Shown: piece after piece, positions 1-11,687 of the stretch
Layout: the number at the start of each line of letters is the position of its first letter
Numbering within the stretch: position 1 is the stretch's first letter
NCBI GenBank assembly: GCA_007922225.1
Contig: ML679970.1
Location: forward strand, 42,690,323-42,754,322
Length of the DNA: 64,000 nt
Source: Emydura subglobosa
Lineage: Eukaryota > Chordata > Testudines > Chelidae
Reading direction: 5' to 3'
The notes under the pieces: generated by a model
Databases searched by the model: none
Told to the model about the DNA's origin: nothing
What the model saw: the letters and a program-made list of their open reading frames with translations, nothing else
Made by a program: the position numbers and the translations under genes

Positions 1-3000
1 CTGGGGTGGGCTCTGCCCAGGGAGCTGCACAGGGTGGGCGTGGCAGGCTGGAAGGGGGCAGTGCAGGAGGTACGAAGAGAATCACGAGCCCAGGGGAGCC
101 CCCCTGGGGCAGCATGCAGCAGCGGGGCACAGGAGCTGCCAGGGCACATGGCTATTGGCTGGGCTCTCTGTGGGGGGGTCTCAGGCAGCGCTGGGCTCCG
201 GTGGATCTGAGAGGAAGGGGCATGACTAGTATCTGTGGGTGGGGTCTGAGGGGAAGAAGGTGTGGCTGGATCTGTGGGCGGGGTCTAAGGAGAAGGGGGT
301 GTGGCATGTTTTGCCCACCCTGCGGGTGTGACTGGCACTGCATGGGCACCAGGATGCAGCAGGCCGCCTAGCGGCATTCCCATCTGCACTGGGGCTGTTG
401 CTGGAGCCATGGCCAGGGCTGGGCTGGGTGCCCAGAGTAGAGCGGGGCCCTGAGGCTGCCGCAAGGGGCCCTGTGGGAGCCAGGCAGAGGGCAGATGCTG
501 GAAAGCGTGTCTGGGCCCAGGCAGGTGATGGGCCGCAGCTGCAGGCAGCGGGTCACCTTGGCTGACCATGGATGCACCGGCGGCAAAGAAGGGCAAAAGG
601 GCCCTGTGGCCCCTTCCCTGAGGGGGTGAGCCAGACAGTTTGGTGGGGGCAGGGAGGAGCCATGTGGCGGGTCGGCAGCCCTGGTGCAGGCAGGGAGGAG
701 ATGGCAGCGTGCACGGCGCATGACTCCTGCCTTTGAGGAGGTGGGACAGGGGCATCAGTGCCCAGATTGTGACCCGCCCCCTGCTCCGCCCCCACTCAGT
801 CCCCTCCCCCGGGGCCCTGTCACGCTCCACCCCAGAGCCAGGCACCCAGCAGCAGATGGGGAGGTGCCTCTGGGGAAGAGGCAGATCAGGGCTGGAAGAG
901 GAGCAGCACGGGTGGGGTTGCACTGTGCCCTGGGGCAGGCAGTGGGTGGGCAGGGCAGGGCGAGGGTCCAGCCCTGAGAACCAGGCAGGCCCATGTTTCG
1001 TGCAAGCTCCGGGACACCAAGCTGTGCCTGCAGGGCACAGTGCTGGGTGCCCATATCCTGGGCTGGGGCAGGTGCGTGGGGAGGGGAGAACAGCCCCAGC
1101 AGCATCTGCCCACATCACACAGCATCAGTGCCAGGAATTGCCTGCAGAAACGCCCCCAAACCCTCCCTTTCTGTCTCCACCACCCGGCCTCTGCCGTTGG
1201 CCCCACCCACTGGCCCATAACCAGGGCGCTCTGACTCCGGCCTCTCGCTGGACCCAGCCTTGATTCAGGCCGTGTCCAAACCCTGCCGCTTCCTCCCCGC
1301 CCTCGGCCACACCCAGTGTCACCCTCCTCCTGGCCGGCCCTGGCGCCTCACTCCCCTGGGCTCCACGCAGAGCGGGTGGCACAGTCACCTTCCCCCTCGC
1401 TGCTCTGCACCCTCGCCCCTTCTGCGCCTGCGCCACCCCACTCCCCTGCCTGAGACACGACTCGTCCCCCCCAGCAGTGTACGGGGGCGTCAACCCACCT
1501 GCACCCCACCAAGGTCTCCGCCTGTCAGCTCCTCCCCCACGTCCTGGTGTGCTCTGTTCTGCCTGGGTCCCTGCCTGCTGGGGCTTACACCAGCTGCTGC
1601 TTCTCCTCAGAGCCGCATTCCTCTCTCAGGCTCCGATTCGACGCGTCCTGCCCTCCGGGCTGGCCGCTAACCGGCGTGGTGAAGCCAGATTTACTTTGCT
1701 GTGCCACTGCCGCTGGCGTGAAGCACTGGCCCAGCTGCGAGCGCTAAGGGGTAAATTCCCCTCAGTCCCACCCCTGCCCAGCTGCCTGTCCTGGCATTCC
1801 CAGCCTGCACCACTCCCGCTTGGCCCAGGGCCACTCGCTGCACAGCTAAGAGGCAGGAGACGCCTGCTTGACTCCAGCTGTCAGTTTGGCCCCATCAGTC
1901 CCGTCAGCCCAGAGCCACTCGTCCACCAGCGATCGCTGCCTGGCCGCGTCTGTGCTCACCCCGCCAGGGCAGGGAGCTGGAGGGCTGCAGTGGGGTGCTT
2001 GGCTGCGCTTGGGGCCAGCGGCTCTGTGCCGCGGGAGGCCGGCTCTGGGGCTGGATCGTTCCCTAGCCCGGGTGGCTATGAACGCAGTCCGGGCTGCCCT
2101 GGCGCAGAGCTCAGCCAGGGATGCGCTCTCTGGAGCATCTCAGCAGCACAGACAGGGCCCCGCTGCACTGGCTTTCCCCCAGGGCCTAGCCTAGGCCAGC
2201 CCCCCGTCGCTCAGTCCCTGGAGGCTGACCGGGCGTGTCTCCCTGCAGCTTCTAGCTGGTGCCCAGGGCTCAGCCTGGTTCATGCTCCCACGAACTGTCA
2301 CAGACTGCTGCACCCTGTTCTCAGAGCCTTCAGGGCGGGTGGGGCCCCCCTGCAGTAGGGACGGGTGGTAGCTGGGTGCCCTGGGCAGGCTCAGCAGGGA
2401 GAAGCACGTCGCACGTCTCGGGCAGCTGGCATCAGTGCTGGGAAGCCGGAGGCTCTGGCTGCAGGCCCCACATGGGCGTCTCCTTGCCAGCGCTGCACAG
2501 GCCCTGCTGCTGGCGTGAGAGTGCTCCCTGTGGCACAGCCTTCAGCACCGCTCTGAAGCTGGGGGACTGCCTGGGCAGTGCCAGTTCTCCCGGCAGCTTG
2601 CTCTGCCGGGCGTGCAGCACCGTGCACACAGGGCCCTTGCCTTCTCATACCCACAGGGTTCCAGCCACAGGGCCAGCAGAGAGAGGTGTTCTACTTGTAG
2701 AAGAAAAGACTAGCAGGATCTTACTCAGGGGCACAAGGCAACATGCCACGTGTATTGTACATGTGAGACTAGCAAAAAGGCACCACATTCACACACACGC
2801 ACATAAAGTTCTGCACACTGCTGTGATGTAACAACCAGTCCTTTTATGCGTTGCTCAAGCAGCCTAGTAGCCAACCAGGCTGGGCACAAGGAGGGAGCCA
2901 GGCCTCTGTCAGACGTGAATCCGACGCTCCGAGATGACCACTGCAGAACGAGACCCAAAGTGTCCCTGTTTTTACCCATCTTTGACATTTGCTGGCTCTC

Positions 3001-6000
3001 ACGTCAGTCTATGGGCCTGGCTGTGTCATGCTGCCTCTGGGTTCAGCAGAGTTGTTAACCACCAGCTCATTTAAAGCACAACTGTTCTCTTATTTCTGTA
3101 CTTCCTTTGTTCCCAGGGTGGATCCTTCTGTACTTTAGGGTTGGTTAGTTGCACTTTAGGGTTGTTGATGGTATTCTTCGCCCTTCAGGGTCAGGATGGC
3201 AGTCCCTGTCTTTACTCCCCTCTCTGTTGTCAGAGCAGTTTAGGTTGGGTCTTTTTATGCCCTGCGCATACATTCCTCACTCACACACAGGGAATTTATC
3301 AAGGTATTTTTAGGTTCAGTAGAACAAGTTTCAGGAAAGGGTTTACTTCAAGAAACTGACCCGATGGAGTCCACTTCTGCCCCACTAACCAGCACTGTAC
3401 CGTTAGCATAAACATTTCTCTCTCCCTCTCTCTCACTTATACAATAGAACAAGGCGTCTACATCTGATTTGTTTGCTCACACCCCCACTTGCCCGGCAGC
3501 CTTGCGGTCCTGGCACAACGAAACGTCCGGAGCAGGGCCTGGTCTGCCTGCGGCTGCCTGGGGCAGATGCCAGTGAGCAGTGACCACTGGGGGTGAAGGG
3601 GGGCAGGACCAAGGGGCACAGTCACGCCCCCACCCCCGAACCAGGAAACGAATGGGGACACAGCCAAGGGCAGCTGAGAGTGGCGCACGCCCCCTCCACC
3701 GCCGAGGCCTCGCTTGCCCTGAACTGCTTCACTGCCACACCGGGACTGCAGGACCCATGAACGAGGGGCTCCCTCCGGCTGCCCAGCAGTCCCACTGCTT
3801 GCTGCGGAGGGCTGGCTCGGCCACTTGCTCCTCTGGCCCCAGGAGCAAAGGGCTCCTCCAAGGATGGAGGAGCTCCCAGAGTGCGATGGAGCTAGCTCCC
3901 AGAGTCCCAGCTGCACGGCCTCCCTCTGCCACGGCAGCTGCTCCTGCAGCCCCTGGCCCACCCAGGGAGGTGCTGCCTCGCCCCCTCCTGAGCTGGGGAG
4001 AGAACCCAGGAGTCCTGGCTCCCAGCTGGGGGCCAGGAGAGCTGAGGACCAGGGAGCTCCTGGTCCGAGCGCAGGGGCAGCGCTGAGCGGGAAAGCAGGT
4101 CCGGGCAGGGCTGAGGAATGAAGCTGTTATCTCCCATCGCCAGGAACATTCCTGTCCCCCCCCCGCCTGGCTGTGCCCAGAGGGCTCCGGGGCCTAGGGT
4201 GGCCACACAGCACTGGGGAGCCTGGGGGGCCTGAGGCAGAGGGGTGCCATGCTGCCCTATCCTGCCCAGCCAGCTACCAGGGTCCTAGAGACTGCGCCAT
4301 CAGGTACCGAGACAAGGGGGTGTCGCAAGGGGGGCAGCCCCACTGGGCACTCGACCCAGGGTGTCCTTGCTTGGTGGTGGGTCGCAGTAGGGGCTGGGCC
4401 CCACGGGGGATGTGTGCTGGGGGGGAGGGCAGAGCTCTGGACGGGGGTTTTGTGCTGGGGGGGGAGGGGTGGGGGGCAGTTCATGCACAGTGAGGCTAAT
4501 GGGGGTTCCATGGGGGGCGGAAGCCTCTCCATGGCCTGCTGCCTGCTGGAGGAGCCTGGCCCCAGGGCTGCTGCCCGGGAAGCACAGTCAGCATGTGGGG
4601 GGGGGGTCTCCCCATCGGGGGGCAATGTGCAAGGGGGGTTCTCCTCTCCCCCACATCCACCCACTGTATGTGCCCCGGCAGCCTGAGGCAGGCCCCAGAA
4701 CCATGGCCAGGCAGAGCTGGGGTTGGCTGGAGAGGCGACTCACACCCCCGACCCTGCCTGTCCCGCTGTGCCGAGCCCTGTCTGCCCCCCAGCCCAACAT
4801 CCCTCGCTCTGGCTGCAGGGTCTTTGTCCAAGTCTTACTTCAACTTTCCCTTCCCTCACTTTGGCCCAGTGCCCTGATCCTCCCCACCCTGACGCTGGCG
4901 TCCATCCGCAGTGCCTTCACTGGGAGCTGTGGCATTACCGCAGGGGCACCGGTGGGAGAGCAGAAGCAGGGTCCTGGGTCCCCGGGCTGCCCCGGGGGCA
5001 CCTTCCCTGCTTCCCCCGGAGAGCCCTGGCTGTCCTGGGCATGGGTGTGTGCCTCTGCTGTCTGGACAGCCTCAGCCCTCGCTCCTTCGCCAGCTGTCTG
5101 AAACCTGCACAGCTGGGCTGGCGACCTGGAAGGCCCTGGCTCCCCGGCTTGCCTCCCCGCTGGGCCCCTCCGCCCGGCCATCGGGGGCAGGAGGGCTGCA
5201 GGGGCAGAAAGCACAGAGAGCTCAGCTGCCCCAGGGAGCGTCGCCCACTTGTCGAAGCGCAGCCCCCGGCTTGCAGAGCAGACTGTGGGGTGGGCGCAGC
5301 CGGGGGCCAGGCAAGGCCATGATGCTGCAGGCGGATCCCAGATGTCTGGCTGGGGAACAATGTCTCTTGCTGGCTTGTTCCGGTGCCCCGCACGTGTTCC
5401 GGGATGTGGGGAGGCGGGAGCGGGGGGGAGGGGCATGGCAGAACAATGCCCCTCTGCGTGGGAACTGGTTGGGCCAGTTCAGGCAGGAGCCCCCATCATA
5501 GTCAAAGGAAATTCAGCCTTGCCACACAGGCCACGGGGCTGCTTTCAGCACAGCCGTCATCGCAAGTTCAGCGCCCGGGGAGGCCCGTTCTCCCGCCCGC
5601 CAGGGAGACGCAGCCTGGGCAGAGGGGCACTCCTGCAGTGTGGATCTGTGAGCAGCGCCGGGCCGGGGCTGCGGGAAGAGGTGCCTAGGGGCCTGCTGGG
5701 GGCACTCTCCATGCCGGGCTGGGGGCACCCAGAGCTGTCAGCCAGCTTGCACTCTCAGCTGGCCCTGGCCTGCTCTGGGCCACCCAACGGCCAAATGTCG
5801 CCTGGGCCTGTCAAATGGGCTACAGCCGCGCTGTGCTAGGAAGGGCACCAGGCTGCTTTGACCCTTTGCATGCCAGCAAGCCAGCAGAGCTCAAAGCTGC
5901 CGGAAAGGGAGCTGTGCTTGGGTGCGCCAGCCAGAGCCAGCACCGCCCCGGGCACTGGAGCAGTGGGGAGGGGCACAGTGCTGCTGCTGGAGCGCGTTAA

Positions 6001-6889
6001 GACTTCCTTCATGCTGCCTGGCTGGTGAGCTCCCTCTGCTGTGGTGGGGACATCGGATTCTTTGCGTAGCCGGCATGCACCCCGGACAGTCTTGTTATAC
6101 ACAGCTGCCATGTTCCACTCCAGAGCTGGCTGCATGGGGGGGGCGGGGACACTGAGGACATCTCTTAGGATAGTGTAAATTCCTTGAGAAGGCTGGGAGG
6201 GGCCGCCTGCCAGGAGCAGAGAGAATAGCCCTGTTCCCAGGGAGGCTGCTCCCACCTGATCTGTGAGGAGTAGGCTGAGCTGGGGCTGAGCACCTGGCTG
6301 TTTGCTGAGAAGACAACACAGGGGCCTGTCCTTCTAGCTGGGGAGTCTCAGCCCATGGGGCAGGGGTGCTGTACACAGCAGTTGGGAATTCCCCGCAGAC
6401 CTGCCCCATTGGACTTGCACTGGTGCAGCACCGTGTGGAAGTGCTAGCACACGTAGGGCCTACACAGTGCCCCGGTCCCTGTCCCCAGGGCCGAGCCCTG
6501 CCAGCAGGGCGCCTGGGAGCTGATGCAGCACATTTTTGGGCTCTGGCGCTTTAGCCTAAAGCCGAATAATCTCTTGGGACTCAAAATTCAGGGTAAGGAT
6601 GAGAAACGAGGACCCACCCCCTTCCCCCCATGCCTGCCCCAGGTGGAACGGACCCTCCCCAGACATGCCCACACAGTTCCCAGGGCCACCCTCACTCACT
6701 GACCCTCCTGCCCCGGCTACTCCTGCTCCCTGTGGCAAGGTGGCTGCGTCCCCCTGCCTGGAGGCTGGCTCCCCTCCCACGTGCCGCCCTCTGCATCGGC
6801 CGTGCGAGATCAGGGCCATCCCCGTTCTGACCCCCCGGGCACTGTGTCCAGGCTCCCTCTTCAGCCTCAGGAGGCCAAGGCCACGTCCC
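1..6889. other. GC-rich stretch, no supported gene
   Basis: I see no coding region I can defend here. The sequence is rich in G and C, with many C-runs and G-runs, so stop codons are scarce and open frames overlap on both strands. Their predicted products are Pro/Ala/Gly/Arg-rich and contain no family motif. Two local features stand out. One is a 39-bp tandem repeat near the left edge. The other is a less GC-rich island at about 2690-3470 that looks like an old retroelement or LTR remnant, although I cannot assign it. G-runs around 4407-4480 could form G-quadruplexes. Distal regulatory DNA or exons of an unrecognised gene cannot be excluded. Confidence 0.5.
231..308 (+). repeat. 39-bp tandem repeat, two copies
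   Basis: Two adjacent 39-bp units start at 231 and 270. Both begin with ATCTGTGGG and continue through GGGGTCT to GGTGTGG, differing at a few positions. A degenerate partial unit precedes them. It is a small GC-rich minisatellite with no implied function. Confidence 0.7.
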
Positions 6890-7270
6890 ACGTCTGGGGC
6901 CCATTGGGGGGTCAGGCAGACTGTTTGCTCCGCACCAGTGGCCTGTCCTCTTCCTTATTCCCCGCCCCCCAATTTCTGTGTCATTGGCAAACTTTAGCAG
7001 CGACAATTTGATATTTTCTTCTGAGTCGTTGAGAAACGTGTTAACGAGCACAGGGCTCCCACGGGACACACACCGGTCACTGGCAGCTCCCCGTTTACAC
7101 TCACGTTTTGGGAGCTGCCCATTAGCCAGCTTGTACCCCTTTGAACACGGTCCACGTTCGTTGTCTAGCTTTTCATTCCAGTGTCGTGCGGGCACAAGCC
7201 AAAGGCCTTGCAGAAGTCTAGGCATCTTATGTCAGCACAGTGACCTTTCCTGGCCAAACCACGGCACCTC
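6890..7270 (-). mobile_element. Ancient CR1-like LINE fragment (reverse transcriptase)
   Basis: Read on the minus strand, this stretch encodes a decayed piece of a CR1-type reverse transcriptase. The frame contains FLNDSEENIKLSLLKFAND, which lines up with the fingers/palm segment [20 protein letters not shown] of the much younger CR1 copy at 15181-16161. The catalytic FADD box is altered to FAND. Upstream on the minus strand are remnants of the segment that normally reads DFAKAFD. Neither LINE end is visible, so this is an internal fragment. It is far more diverged than the other CR1 copies in the window and probably the oldest. Confidence 0.7.
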
Positions 7271-10200
7271 CTCAGCCAGGCTCTGGGGAGATGCAGGCAG
7301 GAGATGGCCCTGGCTTCCTGGCGGTTCCCGGGAGGCTTCCCATCGCATCTGTACGAGCTGGAGCCGCATGTTGCCAGCAGAGGCTCATTACAGAAGTGCC
7401 CTCAGTGCCCACAGCTGGCATCGTCCCATGGGATCGCCTAGCAGGGCCAGTGCTGCAATGGGCTGCCACCAACCCGCAGCAGGCAGAGGGGCCGTGGGCT
7501 GGTGCCAGTTTGCCTTTTGCAGTCGATCTGAGGGTGGTTTCTGGGGCACATTCTTCTTACATGGCCAATAATGCCCCTCATTCACCCCCTCTGCTCAGCA
7601 TTGTCCTGCCCGGCCCAGCTCTGGACACGAGGGAAGGAGCCTTTCCCAGGGTCCAGAGAGTCACCCAGCACTGTGCAGCCTGTGCACGTTTATTCCCTGC
7701 TCTCTGCCCTCGGAGGAAAGGTGCAGCACAGACGTCATGTGTCCAACGCCAACAGCACCGGGATGGGCCCAGGACAAGGTGGCAGCTCCGAACATCCCAG
7801 GACTCCTGCCCCAGGTGTGACGTGGGCTGAAATCTGAGTGCCCGTTCAGAACATCATTCCTATCAACACGACAAAAGTCAGTGCTGCCAGAGATGCCCTG
7901 TCAGGTACCAGTGGAAAAGTGCTGGCTGGCTAAGTAGAAGAATCTGGTTTGAATGGGTGTCATCTTTGTGCTGTAAGGTCTGGATACGTGTCGCACACCT
8001 GGATTCCCAACGTGTGCTGTGTGACTGGCTGACGCCCCAGACGATCAGAGTTAGCAGCACTGTCCCGGCCCATCGAGGGCCATCAGCTGCACCATGCAGC
8101 CAGGGAGAGAAGCCAGGGGGCTGGGCCTAGGAGGGAACAGGACAAGAAGGGACATGCCTGTGGACAGGGGACTCCAAGTGCTTTTCCACGCCCACGTGCT
8201 GTGAGTTGTGCAGGCCTGCCCACAGGGGAGCAAAGGGGCAATTGCCCAGGGGCCCAGCCATTTTAAAAGGGCCCAGGCCATGGGTGGTGGGTGAAGCTCC
8301 CCCGCAGGGCGGCTACCTCCCGATCCCACCTCTTCTGCCGTGGTCGCCCCACAGTCCATCCCCACTCTGCCCTAGATCCTGCCCGCTCCGCTGCTCAGCC
8401 AAATCTCTGCCATGTCCCTCCCCCCCACTCGGTCCCCCTCCTCTCTTCCACACATCCTTTCCCCGCTTGGTCTCCCCACCACCGCATCCCTCTCGCTGTT
8501 CGCCCCCCCCCCTCGCTGTCACCCGCCACCTGGAGGGGGGACGTGGAAGAGAGAAGAGGGACGGAACAGGGGGTGGGGCCTGGGCGGAATGGGGGGAAGT
8601 GTGGGCAGGGCCTGGGGCGGAAGAAGCGGGACAGGGAGCTAACCTCCCCAAGGGGAAGCTTCACCCATTGCCCATGGTCGTAAACCTCAGCCCTCCCTTT
8701 GCAGGGGCGCGGGGGCCATTGACTGTTCTGCGCTGGCCCGGAAGAGCTGTTGCCGGCCTGGAGCCCTGTCTGGGACAAGCCACACAGCAAAGAACAGGAA
8801 AGGCAGCAGCACCATCTGCATCTTGTCTTCATTCCACTTCCTACCTCTGCACCAGCTTCTGAAGCTTTGAACAAAGGACTGAGACTGACAGGTCCTGGAT
8901 GTGCTCCAGAGGGACTGTCCGAGCTGCAAACGCCACAGGACTGCTGAGAATCTGATACATGGACTCTGGAGTCAGCTGTATGGATCTGGCTGCTTTGACC
9001 ATTTAACGACTCTCTTACCATTTGTTTCTTTCCTTTTATACTAAACCTTTAGTTGTAGTTACTGAAGGATTGGCTGGCAGCGTGGTAGTTTGGGTAGGAT
9101 CCAGACCCATATTGATCTGGCAATGTGGCTGACCCTTTGGGGATCAAGCGAACATTTTATACAGTGAGCAGAGTTTTAAATGACTTCTGACTTTACTGGA
9201 CCTAGTTGTTAATTGGGGGCCAGAGACTGAAATGCAGTAAAGGGGGCTGGGTAACTTCTTGTTTTAGTTTCTTGATAACCAGTGAGGGAGGAACAGAGGC
9301 ACTGTTTGTGACTGGCAGTGTCACCCACCAGTGCTGGGAGAATCTGTTCTCCTTTCTGCAGCCTGCCCTGCCTTTGGCATTTTCAGGTGGCTGCCCTAGG
9401 CATAGACGGGTCACACCAGGGAATGGGTTTTAGGGAAGGGAGCGCCAGGATTTCGGGGAGGGTGGTCTGTGCCAGAACTGCCCTGAGAACTCTGTCCAGG
9501 AGGCCCACACTGCCGGCCCTGCTCTGCAGCGCCATAGCTGTCTCTGACCACCCCAGGAACGTGCCAAGTCAGCCAGCAGAAGTTCTTCCCTTGCCTTGGG
9601 GAGCATGGCTCCCAGACCAGGGCTGGTTCGGGTTCGGGGCCACGTGGCTAGTCTAAGCTTGTTCTTAGACACTGATTTGTTTTAAAAGGCCGGGAGAAGG
9701 GTGTTAAACAGCCCAGTGTGTGCCCATCTCAGAGGCCACCGTCACCTGCCAGCCCAGATGTGCACAGAGAGAGTCCTCTTAGTTGGGGTTTGGCCCTAAC
9801 CGGCTCCCAAACACACCCGGGTGCAGGTGCGGCCACCCCAGCGAGCTGCCTTTCCTGGCTACTGGCTCAAGCCCAAGCATCGCTCGGGCAGCGTGGACAC
9901 AGGCTAATCAGCTCAGACTCTGCTAGTCCTCCAATGCTTTCCCACAATTCCCCCTGGCCTGGACTTCCTTGCCCTCTAGCTGCTCCCAGCATCACTTACA
10001 GTTCCTACACCCAAGGCGAAGCCGGCCTTTAAACCCCATGCTGCCTGTGGCCTGCGGTGCCTAGACCCGCAGTGTGGGCCTGGCTGTGCATATGGCGGGG
10101 TGAATCCACTCCTGCAAGTACAGGGCCAACAAACCTGGGCTGCAGCCGAGGATGTCGGGGCGGGAGGAGGGGCTGGTTTGCAGGCTGCATGGCCCGTGAC

Positions 10201-11687
10201 AGCTCCCGGAGCAGCAAAGACAGTTCTTCGAGCAGCTGCCGGGCATGACCGCCAGCAGGCTTCAGACATGCCAGCCCAGCCCCTAGCCCTGCCTGGTCCC
10301 GCTCCACCCTGCCCCAGTGGCCTTTCCTCCACACTACCATGACCTGCAGCTGCTGGCCAGTTGTGGGTGGGGAAACGTCTGGGTCTTTGCAGCGCCCAAT
10401 GCACCCTGCCCCAGCACCCTCCGGGAAAGGAGAACAGCCCATTTCTCTCACTCTCTGTCCATGTGGCAGCCAGTGGGGTTGATTTGGAATAAATTATCCA
10501 CCCTCTTGTGGTGGCAGCTCTTGGGAAATCGAGAGGCCGGGAGGGCAAAGCCAAGAGTTTCCCTTGAAATTCAGCTGGAGCAGTTTAAATGGGCCACAGC
10601 TTATTACAGACAATGACACACCAAGCAGGCCTCCTGGACTCAGCCCCGGTGACAAGAATGGCACTTGGAACACAGGCCTCCAAACGGGTCTGTAGCCAGT
10701 GCCGGCCTGCCATCTGCCAGTCCACCACCCTGCCATCTGCCAGTTCCACCACCACCCTGACCCTGCTTGGGGTGATCAGCTCTTCCTCTGCCAGGTGCTC
10801 TGCCCTCAGCTTTAGGAGCCAGGGTAGTGGCACACAGATTGGGTAACTGTGGGCAAAGCCACCCCATTGGTATCCACACGAACGGGCCGGATTAATGTCC
10901 CACCTTGTCCCAGTTGGCACATGCAGCTTTCTGGAGCACCCCGGCACCATGCAGGGGAATGTCACATTAGTGCCTGTTGACCTGCCCCTGTGACCCACCA
11001 TGGCCTGCACGACGTGTGATCAGTGCCCTTCCGGCTGACAAATTCACATGCCCCCGGTGAGGGCACCTGCGCTCCATGGATGGCCCCAGTCACTCAACAC
11101 CTTTCCAGTCGTCACCACGCATGGGGAACCACAGCCTAGGCAGCTGCCTTGCAAACCTCTGTTTCCACAGCAGCTGGGCTGCCTGGCTAGAATGTCCTCT
11201 GCTGGTCCATCTCCCCCGCCGCTGCCCCCTGCTGCTGAATCGCGAGTGGCCCGAAGGGCAGCTGCAGGAACAGGGCCTGGCTCTGGCAATCCATTGGATC
11301 AGCTGGAGCGGAGGCCGAGGGACAGACACATGGAGCACGCCAAGCAGCAATCCGTGGTCTGAGCGCGCTGTGCACAGGGGCCCAGGAAGGGCAGGAAAGT
11401 TCTCGCACAATGCACTGTGAAAGAAGCCATACACCAGTGCTAAGGACCGTGGGGTGCACCGCCGAGGTCCTAGTGAAACACACTGGGAGTGCAGTACCAG
11501 CAGAGAGACTGTCACAGTGCGGAGTAGGCTAACCCGGGGCCTGATCCCCTGAGCTCGCTCTGCAGTGGAGACACCCGTGATGAGCAGCAGGGCTTGACTC
11601 AGGACCTTCCGCACTACAGGCGCTTGAGCTAAGGACTAGAGGTCGGTCTTCACCGCAGCATTAAGCCGAGTTACCTACACTGAGCGG
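7271..11687. other. GC-rich stretch with possible retroelement remnants, no gene
   Basis: No supported gene. The part at about 8640-9200 is less GC-rich and contains a block near 9040-9110 (TATACTAAACCTTTAG followed by GGATTGGCTGGCAGCGTGG) that resembles the downstream end of an LTR-type retroelement. No terminal repeats or target duplication were found, so I leave it unassigned. A 26-bp imperfect duplication lies at 10707-10758 (CTGCCATCTGCCAGT twice). An AATAAA at about 10488 is the only obvious polyadenylation hexamer noticed, and nothing upstream of it looks like a terminal exon. Confidence 0.4.
10707..10758 (+). repeat. Short imperfect tandem duplication
   Basis: The segment CTGCCATCTGCCAGT plus a CCACCA tail occurs twice in a row with one inserted base. 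It is a simple local duplication. Confidence 0.6.

Noticed and set aside
285..2358. Long overlapping open frames near the left edge (285-1118 minus, 1477-2358 plus)
   Set aside because: Composition-driven frames on both strands without recognisable domains, and no splice or start context that favours one.
4407..4480. A G-quadruplex regulatory element
   Set aside because: G-runs are common throughout this GC-rich part, and nothing ties this one to a promoter.
8640..9200. A complete LTR or pro-retrovirus
   Set aside because: Only a leader-like block was recognised. No paired ends, primer-binding site or coding remnants could be confirmed.
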